DNA from: Alphaproteobacteria bacterium UBA6149
GTDB taxonomy: Bacteria > Pseudomonadota > Alphaproteobacteria > Rickettsiales > UBA998
Assembly: GCA_002423155.1 (NCBI GenBank)
Contig: DIUV01000015.1
Span: forward strand, 30,322 to 58,025
DNA: 27,704 nucleotides
Direction: 5' to 3'
The notes beneath the pieces were generated by a model. It ran no database searches. It was not told the DNA's origin and was given only the letters and a program-made list of their open reading frames with translations. The position numbers were made by a program, and so were the translations under genes. Shown in pieces: positions 14,469-22,757 of this stretch. Numbering within the stretch: the first letter of the stretch is position 1; each line of letters starts with the position of its first letter.

Positions 14469-15482
14469 ATGAAATTCTTAGACGAAGCAAAAATATTTAT
14501 AAAATCAGGTAGTGGCGGCGCTGGCTGCGTGAGCTTTCGTCGGGAAAAAAACCTCCCCCATGGCGGCCCCGATGGCGGCAATGGCGGACGCGGCGGACAT
14601 GTGATTGTCCGCGCCACTAAGGCACTTAACACATTAATAGATTACCGCTACCAACAGCATTTCAAAGCCAAAACTGGCACGCACGGCATGGGCAGCCAGT
14701 GCGATGGTCCCAATGCGGCCGATATTATTATGACCGTGCCCACGGGCACACAAATTTTTGACGAATTCGGCGAAGAATTATTGGCGGACTTAGTCGATGA
14801 AGGGCAAGAAATAATGCTCGCACGCGGCGGCATTGGCGGCATTGGCAATATGCATTTCAAAACCGCCACCAACCAAGCGCCGCGTACCGCCACTTTAGGC
14901 GAAGCAGGCGAAGAATTATGGGTCTGGCTCAAACTGAAATTATTTTGCGATGCGGGCTTAGTCGGGCTGCCCAATGCAGGAAAATCCACTTTTTTATCCG
15001 TAGTTTCGCGCGCCAAACCCAAAATAGCCGATTACCCCTTCACCACCCTCACCCCCCAATTAGGCGTAGTCTATATTGATGGCACCGAGTTCGTCATGGC
15101 AGATATTCCGGGAATTATCGAAGGCGCTCACGTGGGCATAGGCTTAGGCGTAAAATTCCTCAAACATGTAGAACGCTGCCGCGTATTGCTGCACTTAGTC
15201 GATGGCACGCAGGAAGACGTAGCAGGTGCCTATCACACCATCCGCGGCGAATTAGAAGCCTATAGCGAAATATTATCCAGCAAACAAGAAATCCTCGCCC
15301 TCAATAAATGCGACGCACTGACCGCAGAAGAAATCGCCGAGAAAACCCAAGCATTAGAAGAAGCCAGCGGCAAAAAAGTGCTGAATATATCTTCCGTCAG
15401 CCGCTATAATATTGAGCCAACCTTGCGCGATTTACTAAGAATAGTGGAAACGGCAAAGGCAGAAGAAAATATTACTGACTAG
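14469..15482 (+). CDS. obgE: GTPase ObgE/CgtA
   Basis: Obg is a GTPase acting in late assembly of the 50S subunit and in stress control. The N-terminal Obg fold is glycine-rich (GSGGAGCVSFRREK, HGGPDGGNGGRGG). The G domain has G1 GLPNAGKST at about 166-174, switch residues TT near 192-193, G3 DIPG at 212-215 and G4 NKCD. The length of 337 aa lacks the long C-terminal TGS-like extension of some Obg proteins and is normal for alphaproteobacteria. It follows rplU-rpmA in the usual order, here with a terminator and repeat between. No clear Shine-Dalgarno is visible; an AGGGAGAG lies within the repeat 17-24 nt upstream. Confidence 0.97.
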   Translation: MKFLDEAKIFIKSGSGGAGCVSFRREKNLPHGGPDGGNGGRGGHVIVRATKALNTLIDYRYQQHFKAKTGTHGMGSQCDGPNAADIIMTVPTGTQIFDEFGEELLADLVDEGQEIMLARGGIGGIGNMHFKTATNQAPRTATLGEAGEELWVWLKLKLFCDAGLVGLPNAGKSTFLSVVSRAKPKIADYPFTTLTPQLGVVYIDGTEFVMADIPGIIEGAHVGIGLGVKFLKHVERCRVLLHLVDGTQEDVAGAYHTIRGELEAYSEILSSKQEILALNKCDALTAEEIAEKTQALEEASGKKVLNISSVSRYNIEPTLRDLLRIVETAKAEENITD

Positions 15483-15569
15483 ACAAAAAATTGTCATCAA
15501 ATCTTCATTGTTATTTATAGACATTTTCAGGCATAAACACTCGCCTAAATAATTTATAGCCGAGTTAAA

Positions 15570-16082
15570 ATGCCCAGAAATCAACATAAACCCAAAATAG
15601 AAGAAAAATTACAAACCCTAGCTAATCTATTGCCATTAAGTAAATTTGGCATGCGAGCAATAGTTGAAATTGCGCCCAGTGATTCAAAACCCAGCGAAAC
15701 TTATTTATTAGAATATGGTCGCTTAGGGCTTTGCTTTCCTGATATTTATCAGATGGTTGACTGCTTAAGATCCGCTGGCTTAATTGTTGGCGAAGAACAT
15801 CACGAACCTAGTGACGCAATTTCTGCTAATAAAGAAATAAAATCAAGCAGGCAAATTTATATCGGAGATAATTTAAGTGTTAAAATTAATGATACGGGCA
15901 GCCTTGAGTTGGAATTTGTTCCAATAGGTTCTCCAAAAAAAATCATTGCATCATTGGATGATACCATAAAAAACATCCAACAAAAGCTCACCCCAGATAT
16001 TAATCATAAAAATGAATGGCGCTTACATTTAGAAACTGAAAAGATTCTTAGATACAATACCAACAAATATCGTACAGTATAA
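15570..16082 (+). CDS. Hypothetical protein, 170 aa
   Basis: I do not recognise this protein. It is soluble, without signal peptide or membrane span. It has a basic start (MPRNQHKPKIEEKLQTLANL), and the middle part carries charged loops such as EEHHEPSDAISANKEIKSS. Its second half (SVKINDTGSLELEFVPIGSPK) looks beta-rich. It follows obgE by 87 nt, with only a small GACAA/TTGTC hairpin between, and could be in the same transcript. Its stop directly abuts the stop of the convergent ATPase gene with no base between. Ribosome site is weak. Confidence 0.65.
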   Translation: MPRNQHKPKIEEKLQTLANLLPLSKFGMRAIVEIAPSDSKPSETYLLEYGRLGLCFPDIYQMVDCLRSAGLIVGEEHHEPSDAISANKEIKSSRQIYIGDNLSVKINDTGSLELEFVPIGSPKKIIASLDDTIKNIQQKLTPDINHKNEWRLHLETEKILRYNTNKYRTV

Positions 16083-17666
16083 CTATAACTCCCCTCGCAA
16101 AGCGCGAGCTTCCGCCTCTAACTGCTCCAATTCTTCTTCAGAAAGCACTTCGCTACGCACACCGTCTTTACCGGGCAACCACAACAATTGTAGATTGCGT
16201 GGATCACGGGCAAATACGCGCTCCTCGGTTGCCATACCTAAATTAGGGGGAATATTATTTTTTGCTAAGCCGACCACCGTATGTTTTCCATCCCGAAACA
16301 TTCCAATTACCACGCGTGGACGGTCAATAAATACTTGCGAACCACGCAAACATTCTAAAATCTGCCGTGCAGATTGCGGATTGGCGCCTTTTTCCAAGTG
16401 ATGCACGACAATAACGGCGGCATTTTTACGCACCGCAAATTCCTCAATCGCCTCAAAGAATTGACTTACGGAATCCGAGTCATTTTCATCCCCACTTAAA
16501 TATTTACGCGCAGGATCAATCACCACTAAGGGAACATTAGGCATTTTGCTCAGCTCACGCAGATAATCCGCAAAGCTGATGTCCCTATCCACAAACTCAG
16601 TCCGATGAAACTGCAAACGCATGGCACGCCCCTCAGGGTCAAATAAATTGCCCCGGGCATTGATAATTGCTGGTCCATCTTCTCCCGAGAAATAAACACA
16701 CACGCCATTGCAAGCGGCAAGGTTCAGTGGCTGCCCCAACCATTTGGGCGCAGGTTCATCCGCCGACCAATCCATCGACGCCATCACGCACAGATGATGC
16801 GCCGCCGAACTTTTCCCCGTACCGCCAGATGCCGCCAGCAAAGTAACCGCGCCGCGCGGAATATACCCCGGAACTAAAAACTCAAAACTCTCACCAGCTC
16901 CTTTGCGCATCGGCCCTGTGCGGTCAAACAACGCCAAGTCACGCGCACAAAGATTATAAAAACGGTTATTATGCTCAATATCCGCAGGATTAATACCAAA
17001 ACGCATATACAGACTATGCTGACGATCATAGGCCACAAAACATTGCGCCGCATTGACAATCTGCTGCACATCCATAGGCAGCACCAAAATATTTTCCTTA
17101 ATTTGTGGAGCAAATATCCCATGCGTACATAAATAACGCAAACCCGAAAGCAGATAATAAGGCGCATAATCCACACCTTGAATATTGCTTAATGCAAAAA
17201 GCTCCGCACACCCCACCACGGTTTTTCCATCCGCCTTAGGCGATAACGGAGTGGCAGAAAATCCTAACATTTTTAAGCCTGCTTTTTGCACCTCTCCCCG
17301 TTCTAAAAAACTGCTCTGCACGCCCAAATCCTGCACGCGCTCAATCTGTTCTTTTTCTAATTGTGCCACGCCTAAACATAACCCCGTAGCCCAGCAAAAG
17401 CCGCTTCCTAAAGGATTATAATGCTCATCATGAATAATCGGATTTAATAAGGGCGTAGAATTAGGCAGTTTACCGCCATTATAAAGCTCTTCAATAAAGG
17501 CTAGCGCTTTATCAATTTCATATTCCGCAAACCAGCATTTTTGCCCAGCAGATTTAGAACGCCAAGGCTCTTGCGTTTCTTCGGTATAAAGCAACATCTG
17601 CCCCACCAGCCCCACCGCACGATGGGCTGAGAAAAGCATTTGCAATTCGTCACGAATATGGTTCAT
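16083..17666 (-). CDS. AAA/RecA-like ATPase, RepA-type (527 aa)
   Basis: The C-terminal half (from about residue 265) is a RecA-like ATPase of the AAA_25/RepA type. It has Walker A GGTGKSS with its Lys at about residue 285, Walker B LVVIDPARKY with its Asp at about 384, then VIVVHHLEKG and a C-terminal part with LAKNN. Such proteins are replicative-helicase-like ATPases found on plasmids, phages and islands. The first 260 residues are not familiar to me. I place the start at ATG 17666 because the 37 codons beyond it run through a repeated hairpin element and give unnatural protein. GGA within that element is the only ribosome site. It is a chromosomal single gene facing addB; I infer an accessory origin. 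Confidence 0.75.
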   Translation of the reverse strand: MNHIRDELQMLFSAHRAVGLVGQMLLYTEETQEPWRSKSAGQKCWFAEYEIDKALAFIEELYNGGKLPNSTPLLNPIIHDEHYNPLGSGFCWATGLCLGVAQLEKEQIERVQDLGVQSSFLERGEVQKAGLKMLGFSATPLSPKADGKTVVGCAELFALSNIQGVDYAPYYLLSGLRYLCTHGIFAPQIKENILVLPMDVQQIVNAAQCFVAYDRQHSLYMRFGINPADIEHNNRFYNLCARDLALFDRTGPMRKGAGESFEFLVPGYIPRGAVTLLAASGGTGKSSAAHHLCVMASMDWSADEPAPKWLGQPLNLAACNGVCVYFSGEDGPAIINARGNLFDPEGRAMRLQFHRTEFVDRDISFADYLRELSKMPNVPLVVIDPARKYLSGDENDSDSVSQFFEAIEEFAVRKNAAVIVVHHLEKGANPQSARQILECLRGSQVFIDRPRVVIGMFRDGKHTVVGLAKNNIPPNLGMATEERVFARDPRNLQLLWLPGKDGVRSEVLSEEELEQLEAEARALRGEL

Positions 17667-17749
17667 ATACTCATTCCACTTTAAATTACCCAAACCAACC
17701 ATTGGAATGAGTATAAGATTGCGACCGCAACCTCGCCGCCCATGCGGCG
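17666..17749 (+). promoter_or_regulatory. Composite hairpin motif between the ATPase gene and addB
   Basis: TATACTCATTCCA at 17666-17678 and TGGAATGAGTATA at 17703-17715 are perfect 13-bp inverted arms with a 24-nt spacer. Eighteen nt downstream follows CGCCGC 17734-17739, loop CCAT, GCGGCG 17744-17749. It matches the architecture at 12123-12207. It lies 73 nt before the addB start. On the minus strand one arm contains the GGA ribosome site and the first base of the ATPase start codon. Confidence 0.65.
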
Positions 17750-17822
17750 TAAGCCTTAGTGGCGTTTGAACATCCACTATAGTCTAAGCTATAGATGCAA
17801 AAGATTGATAAACAGTAAAAAC

Positions 17823-20705
17823 ATGTCCTCTTTATATACCATACCAGCAGAAAAATCTTTTATTGATGTATTGGCGCAAGCTTTGCTGGATAAATATCCG
17901 CATAATCTCGCCAAATGTCTGGTCTTGCTCCCCTCACGCCGTGCCTGCACTGCCTTGCAGGATGCTTTATTACGCGCCACCAATGGAGCGCCGTTATTAT
18001 TACCGCGCATCCAACCAATTGGCGATGCGGATATTGATATTTTAATGCCTGAAGAAATTTATGCCGACTCCCAAAATATAATTCCTCCTGCCATGTCCAG
18101 TCCGCGCCGCATCATGCTGCTAGCGCGCGAAATTCAAATAAATAATCCCAAAATAAATAGCGAACACGCAGTAGGACTCGCCGAGTCTTTAGCGAATTTG
18201 TTAGACGATATGCAACGCGCACAAATTCCGCCCGAAAAACTAAAACATATAGTACCCGAAGAGTTCGCCAAACATTGGCAAGTATCACTTGATTTTCTCA
18301 CCACCATCACCCATCGCTGGCCTGAAATTCTCCAACAAGAAGGTAAGTTAGATAATATAACCCGCCGCAATCTGATGCTGAATTTACTCGCCAAACATTG
18401 GCAAGCACATCCCCCCACTCATCCCATCATCGCGGCAGGAAGCACGGGCAGTCAGCTCGCCACCGCCCAATTGCTCAAAGTAATTTCACAAAGCCAAAAT
18501 GGCATAGTAATATTACCGGGACTAGACCAAACTATTGGCGAAACCAGTTGGCAAAATATTGATGTAACCCATCCGCAATATGGCTTAAAATCGCTTTTAG
18601 AGTTTTTAGATATACCAAGGAAAAACGTACAAATAATTGACTTTCCCCAAATAAAAGGCTGCAAAGAACAACGCTTATCCGCACTGCGTGAGATTATGCT
18701 TCCCGCAGAAGAAACCTATCAATGGAGCAAAAACGCCAGCCGACCAGAAAGCAACGCCATTTCAGCAGAAACTTTTAATAATTTCCAAGCGATTAAGTGC
18801 CAAGACAGCGAAGCAGAAGCACAAATAATCAGCTTGATTATGCGCAAACAATTAGAAATTAAGGGCGCAACTGCTGCCTTAGTCACCAACGACCAGCAAT
18901 TAGCGCAAACTATCATCATCATGCTCAGAAAATTTGGCATTGAAATCGACAATTCCGCAGGCAGCAAATTATTACACAGCCCCGCAGCAATTTTTTTGAT
19001 GTTGGTAGAAGAAGTCTGCTCACAAAACGCCACTGCTTTAAGCCTATTATCACTTTTATTACATCCGCTTTGTGTGCTAGAAGGGATGGAGAATTTTCAA
19101 GTCCGCCGCGCGGCGCGTAATTTAAACAAAACTATATTGCGCCAACCAAATATTAGTGGCGGCTTTGCACAATTACGCACAGAAAATTGTGTAGCGGCAA
19201 TAGAACAAGCAGTTGCGCCCTTTTTGCAATTACTTCAACAACCACAAGCGAGCTTTGCCCAACTCCTTAAACTCCACATTCAGACGGCAGAAAAACTAAG
19301 CGCAGCCAATAGTCTTTGGCAAAATCATGATGGCTCTATGCTGGCAGAAACCCTCGCTCAATTAAACGAAGATGCCCCCATTCTAGGCAATATATCTCCG
19401 CGATTTTACGCAAAAATTCTCAGCCAATTTTTAAGCTCCCAAAAATTCCGTTCGCCCGTACCAAAACATCCGCGCTTGCGTATTTTAAGCCCGTTAGAAT
19501 CTCGCTTACAGCATTATGATTTAGTAATTCTCGCAGGTCTAAACGAGGGCATCTGGCCTGCATCACCCACAGCAGATCCTTGGGTAAGCCGCCAAATGCG
19601 TAAAAATCTTGGGCTAATTGACGATGCACAAGCAGTTGGACAAGCCGCACATGATTTCCAAATGCTCTGCATGTCCCCAAAAGTTATTTTAACCCGCGCC
19701 GAAAAACAACAAGGCACTCCTGCCATCCCCTCACGCTGGTGGCTACGGCTAGAAAGCTGGATGGCGAATATGCCGCAAATTTGGGAAAACTGGCAACAAA
19801 CCAGTCAAACTTTAGAAAATATCCGCCAAGCAATCGCCCAGAAGGAACCCCCGATAAAAATCAGCCAACCTACCCCCAAACCGCCTTTATCCGCCCGTCC
19901 ACGGCAATTATCCGTCACACGCATCGAAACTTTAATGCGCAATCCTTATGCCATTTACGCTGACAAAATCTTACGTCTAAAAAAACTCCCCGATCTTGCC
20001 GCTGAACCAGATATGGCCGTTTTTGGCAATATTATTCATAAAACTTTGGAATTATTTACCAAAACCTACCCCGATGAATTACCCCTAGATGCAATAGAAA
20101 AACTACAAGCATATTTCCAAATAGAACTACAAGACTGGCAACAACACACACAGGTGCGCGCTTTTTGGATTCCGCGCTTTGCTAAAATCGCCGAATGGTT
20201 TGTGGAAGAAGAGCAAACTCGCCGTAAAAATGGCAGCAAAATCGAAGCCGAACGGCAAGTTGAATGGGCATTCGTCACTACTGGCGGCAGATTTACGCTT
20301 ACCGCTCGCATTGACCGCATTGAACATATCAAAAATATCGGCGTGATAATTGGTGATTATAAAACAGGTGGCATTCCTAAAATTGCCGACGTCCAAGCCG
20401 GCATCGCCTGCCAATTGCCGCTTTCGGGCTGGCTATTAGAAAATTATGGCGAAGAGGTAATAAATTTAGAATATTGGAAATTCTCAGGCGGCAAATCTTC
20501 CAGCACCATCACCAACGCCTATGGCGCGAAAGATAATTCTACCAAAAGCCTAATATCCCAAGCACAAACTAACTTAATGGAGTTAATCAAACAATTTGAC
20601 CATCCTGACCATCCTTATCTAAGCTGCCCCAACCCAGAATTCCCCCCCCCATATAATGATTACGAACATCTAGCCAGACAAAGCGAATGGTCTGGCGGTG
20701 GATAA
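17823..20705 (+). CDS. addB: Double-strand break repair protein AddB
   Basis: AddB is the second subunit of the AddAB helicase-nuclease, which processes double-strand breaks for RecA loading. The start SSLYTIPAEKSFIDVLAQAL and the block PRIQPIGDADID are typical of alphaproteobacterial AddB. LAGLNEGIWPASPTADPWVS is the degenerate helicase block. The C-terminal RecB-like nuclease has GDYKTGG with D845 and K847. The length of 960 aa is usual. ATG 17823 is chosen by alignment with the common N-terminus; upstream codons lie in a gene-free leader. The ribosome site is poor. addA, normally next to it, does not follow: a repeat element and unrelated genes do. Confidence 0.92.
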   Translation: MSSLYTIPAEKSFIDVLAQALLDKYPHNLAKCLVLLPSRRACTALQDALLRATNGAPLLLPRIQPIGDADIDILMPEEIYADSQNIIPPAMSSPRRIMLLAREIQINNPKINSEHAVGLAESLANLLDDMQRAQIPPEKLKHIVPEEFAKHWQVSLDFLTTITHRWPEILQQEGKLDNITRRNLMLNLLAKHWQAHPPTHPIIAAGSTGSQLATAQLLKVISQSQNGIVILPGLDQTIGETSWQNIDVTHPQYGLKSLLEFLDIPRKNVQIIDFPQIKGCKEQRLSALREIMLPAEETYQWSKNASRPESNAISAETFNNFQAIKCQDSEAEAQIISLIMRKQLEIKGATAALVTNDQQLAQTIIIMLRKFGIEIDNSAGSKLLHSPAAIFLMLVEEVCSQNATALSLLSLLLHPLCVLEGMENFQVRRAARNLNKTILRQPNISGGFAQLRTENCVAAIEQAVAPFLQLLQQPQASFAQLLKLHIQTAEKLSAANSLWQNHDGSMLAETLAQLNEDAPILGNISPRFYAKILSQFLSSQKFRSPVPKHPRLRILSPLESRLQHYDLVILAGLNEGIWPASPTADPWVSRQMRKNLGLIDDAQAVGQAAHDFQMLCMSPKVILTRAEKQQGTPAIPSRWWLRLESWMANMPQIWENWQQTSQTLENIRQAIAQKEPPIKISQPTPKPPLSARPRQLSVTRIETLMRNPYAIYADKILRLKKLPDLAAEPDMAVFGNIIHKTLELFTKTYPDELPLDAIEKLQAYFQIELQDWQQHTQVRAFWIPRFAKIAEWFVEEEQTRRKNGSKIEAERQVEWAFVTTGGRFTLTARIDRIEHIKNIGVIIGDYKTGGIPKIADVQAGIACQLPLSGWLLENYGEEVINLEYWKFSGGKSSSTITNAYGAKDNSTKSLISQAQTNLMELIKQFDHPDHPYLSCPNPEFPPPYNDYEHLARQSEWSGGG

Positions 20706-20743
20706 AAATAATTTTTTGCGAGGATGCAAGCAAAAAATCCACA

Positions 20744-20975
20744 CTACACGACAGTACTATTAATAACAGAATTTTATATTTATATAACAAACAATTGTTT
20801 GCGTAAACCATCCGTTGTCATACCGCCGTAGGGCGGGATCCATGTTTATCAATTAGCTGTTAAGCCAATGGTTTGGCATGGATACCGCCCTACGGCGGTA
20901 TGACAATGGATGGGCTTGTGCAATAAAATCATTTTATTCAATGTGATGATTGTTATTAATAGTACTGTCGTGTAG
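20744..20975. mobile_element. MITE-like element, best copy of repeat family 1 (232 bp)
   Basis: The ends are perfect 25-bp inverted repeats, 20744-20768 (starting CTACACGACAGTACTATTAA) and 20951-20975. Inside are two 37-bp arms, 20808-20844 and 20877-20913, that pair with only two mismatches. Each arm holds its own small hairpin, such as ATACCGCC/GGCGGTAT. No ORF for a transposase is present, so it would be non-autonomous. A nonadjacent direct repeat AGGATGCAA lies at 20721-20729 and 20974-20982; it is too far from the left end to be a clear target duplication. Partial copies occur at 48-158, 8466-8640, 9826-9945 and 27434-27560. Confidence 0.8.
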
Positions 20976-21038
20976 GATGCAAAGAATCATATAATGTTAA
21001 CATGCTCGCAATACTTCATTAAGCACTTAATTAATTAG

Positions 21039-21067
21039 TTGCTTTTGTAATATTATTGAGCTACATT
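21039..21067 (+). promoter_or_regulatory. Possible promoter of the 302-aa gene cluster
   Basis: TTGCTT at 21039-21044, a 17-nt spacer and TACATT at 21062-21067 form an acceptable promoter about 60 nt before the ATG. It is flanked by short inverted repeats AATACTTC (21010-21017) and GAAGTATT (21071-21078), which could be an operator. Confidence 0.4.
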
Positions 21068-21130
21068 AGCGAAGTATTTACTATTTTGTGCGATTGTCTG
21101 ATTAATATTAATCTAATTGCGGGTATTCCT

Positions 21131-22039
21131 ATGACGGACTCTATTACTAATGAAAACTACGAAGAGAACAATGAACATGAGCAAGAAAATCATGAACATA
21201 ACTCTAACAAAGACACTAACAAAATCAAAAAACGCTTTGCTGATGCGCAAGGTCCAGTTTTTGCCGCAGTGGTAGATAGCCTTTACCGCTTCACCAGCTT
21301 AGAACAAGCGCAAGAAAAACTAGCTGGTCTGCGTGAGCAATATATAACCTCCAAACAACAAGCAACCAACAAACCTGCGGAAGTTCAAGAAGGTGAAGAA
21401 GTAGTTGAAGTGATTGACCCTAACAGCGCCGTGTTCTGGGTACGTAACTATCAAGTTAACGAAGCTGAAATTGCGGAAGGTCGCATCGGAAATTTTGCGG
21501 AAATTCGCACCCATGTAATTCCCCAAGGTGGCTTTACTTTAAACGCTCGCAAAATTGACGTGGCGGCACGCTTTCACCCGCAACGCAAGCGGGACAAACA
21601 AAAATACCCAGATTGGGGACACCCATTCTTCCGCGCCCTAAAAAAAGGCAAACATTATAATAATTTAGAAGAAGCTCTAGCAGCATTGCAACGCTTGCAG
21701 ATGGAATATCCTGATGTTTCCATTCCGGGGCAAAATAAATTATTTATCATGATTTATGGCCGCCAAAAGGAAGAAGGCGCAAAACCCATCAGCAAATATG
21801 TGTTGAACATCAAAACTGCGCCTCAAGGTGGCTATTTTATCGAATGCACAGTGAATACTCACCAGAAAAAAGAAAAAGTTTCTACCGCTCTACCAAGTCT
21901 GGACGGCGAACCAGTAGCAGCTGTTGATAAAATCAAACAGCAAGAGGGTTATTTCTCTTCCATGGTGCAGCTAAAACGCAAACGCCGGGTAGTGGCAAAA
22001 CCCACCATGACGCCACCAACTAATTCTGGGGAAGCTTAA
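21131..22039 (+). CDS. Hypothetical protein with a tandemly duplicated domain, 302 aa
   Basis: I do not recognise this protein. ATG 21131 is preferred over a TTG at 21056. The first 35 residues are acidic and rich in Asn, Glu and His. Two similar units then follow. The first (about 48-148) has SLYRFTSLEQAQEKLAGLRE and, later, THVIPQGGFTL. The second (about 166-245) has YNNLEEALAALQRLQMEYP and KTAPQGGYF. Both show a helix with LE-A--L--L and a strand pair around PQGG[FY]. The C-terminus is basic (LKRKRRVVAKP). No signal peptide. It begins a three-gene run with a 56-aa protein and a DUF2335-like membrane protein, gaps 23 nt and minus 8 nt. Confidence 0.75.
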   Translation: MTDSITNENYEENNEHEQENHEHNSNKDTNKIKKRFADAQGPVFAAVVDSLYRFTSLEQAQEKLAGLREQYITSKQQATNKPAEVQEGEEVVEVIDPNSAVFWVRNYQVNEAEIAEGRIGNFAEIRTHVIPQGGFTLNARKIDVAARFHPQRKRDKQKYPDWGHPFFRALKKGKHYNNLEEALAALQRLQMEYPDVSIPGQNKLFIMIYGRQKEEGAKPISKYVLNIKTAPQGGYFIECTVNTHQKKEKVSTALPSLDGEPVAAVDKIKQQEGYFSSMVQLKRKRRVVAKPTMTPPTNSGEA

Positions 22040-22062
22040 TTTATAAAAAATGAGGAAAAACT

Positions 22063-22233
22063 ATGGATTTGGTTCACCAAATATTCAAAGGCACAATTTC
22101 CTTCATGAGCGTTTTTGCCTCCCCCCTCTATCGCTATCCCTACCGTAATTCGGGGGAAGCTTTACGGGGGGACTGGCTTAAATTAGGTAAAGACATCGAA
22201 AGTTCCATAGATAAGTTGGGTGAAAATGAGTAG
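22063..22233 (+). CDS. Small protein, 56 aa, in the DUF2335 cluster
   Basis: I do not recognise this protein. TGAGGA with 7-8 nt spacing precedes ATG 22063. The 56 residues begin MDLVHQIFKGTISFMSVFASP, a moderately hydrophobic amphipathic helix. They continue with LYRYPYRNSGEALRGDW and an acidic, Lys/Ser-rich helix to the end. The stop TAG overlaps the next gene by 8 nt (ATGAGTAG), so it is probably translated with the DUF2335-like gene. It is too short to be found by default gene callers with a length cut-off. Its role is unknown; association with the membrane protein is suggested by the overlap. Confidence 0.65.
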   Translation: MDLVHQIFKGTISFMSVFASPLYRYPYRNSGEALRGDWLKLGKDIESSIDKLGENE

Positions 22234-22687
22234 AGAAAACAACCACCAAAGAGAAGGCTCTGGTCAGAAAGAACATTCTGGCACCAGAAAAACCGTGGAT
22301 ATTCTCCCCAGCCCGGAAATATTAGAGGGTTATAATTATGTGGTGGAAGGCTCCGCGCAACTAATTCTCAACATGTTTGAACGTGAACAGATCCACCGCC
22401 ACAAATGGGAAGATCAAGCACTACGCATTCATTATTTAAGCACCTTACTGGGGCAATTCTTAGGTTTTTTCATCGCCTTGTCAGTTTTTGCCTCCGCCGG
22501 AGCCATCAGCTTAGCAGGCGACAAAACTTTAGGCTCATTAATCTGGATATTTGGCTTAGCAATTTTAGTCATGGGCGGTCTGGTCTGGTCCTATGCCAAA
22601 ACCGTGGGACAACGCCCCTTATTTGCCCGCCCCACCATGCGCACCCATTTCCGCCCCCAAAAAGAACCAGAACAACCCACAAATTGA
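22226..22687 (+). CDS. DUF2335-like membrane protein, 153 aa
   Basis: The N-terminal 30 residues are polar. Then comes ILPSPEILEGYNYVVEGSAQ followed by ILNMFEREQIHRHKWEDQAL, the characteristic start of DUF2335 proteins. Two membrane spans follow at about residues 80-97 and 107-127 (LGQFLGFFIALSVFASAGAI and IWIFGLAILVMGGLVW). The tail is basic and Pro-rich. DUF2335 is a predicted membrane family without established function. ATG 22226 is preferred over GTG 22220 and overlaps the preceding small ORF by 8 nt. It ends the three-gene run; dadA follows after 70 nt. Confidence 0.75.
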   Translation: MSRENNHQREGSGQKEHSGTRKTVDILPSPEILEGYNYVVEGSAQLILNMFEREQIHRHKWEDQALRIHYLSTLLGQFLGFFIALSVFASAGAISLAGDKTLGSLIWIFGLAILVMGGLVWSYAKTVGQRPLFARPTMRTHFRPQKEPEQPTN

Positions 22688-22757
22688 TTAGATAAATATA
22701 GCTATACGACTTTATTTTTGCTACAAAATATAGAGATATGACTATAGGGTTAAGCTA

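Noticed and set aside
14469..15022. Minus-strand ORFs inside obgE, murE, addB and other genes
   Set aside because: They are shadows of strongly conserved plus-strand proteins and have no signals of their own.
17667..17777. Longer N-terminus for the minus-strand ATPase starting at 17777
   Set aside because: The extra 37 codons run through the repeated hairpin element and include an odd Arg/Gly-rich stretch. A ribosome site exists nearer to ATG 17666.
20721..20982. AGGATGCAA direct repeat as target-site duplication of the MITE
   Set aside because: The left copy ends 14 bp before the inverted end, so it does not flank the element directly.
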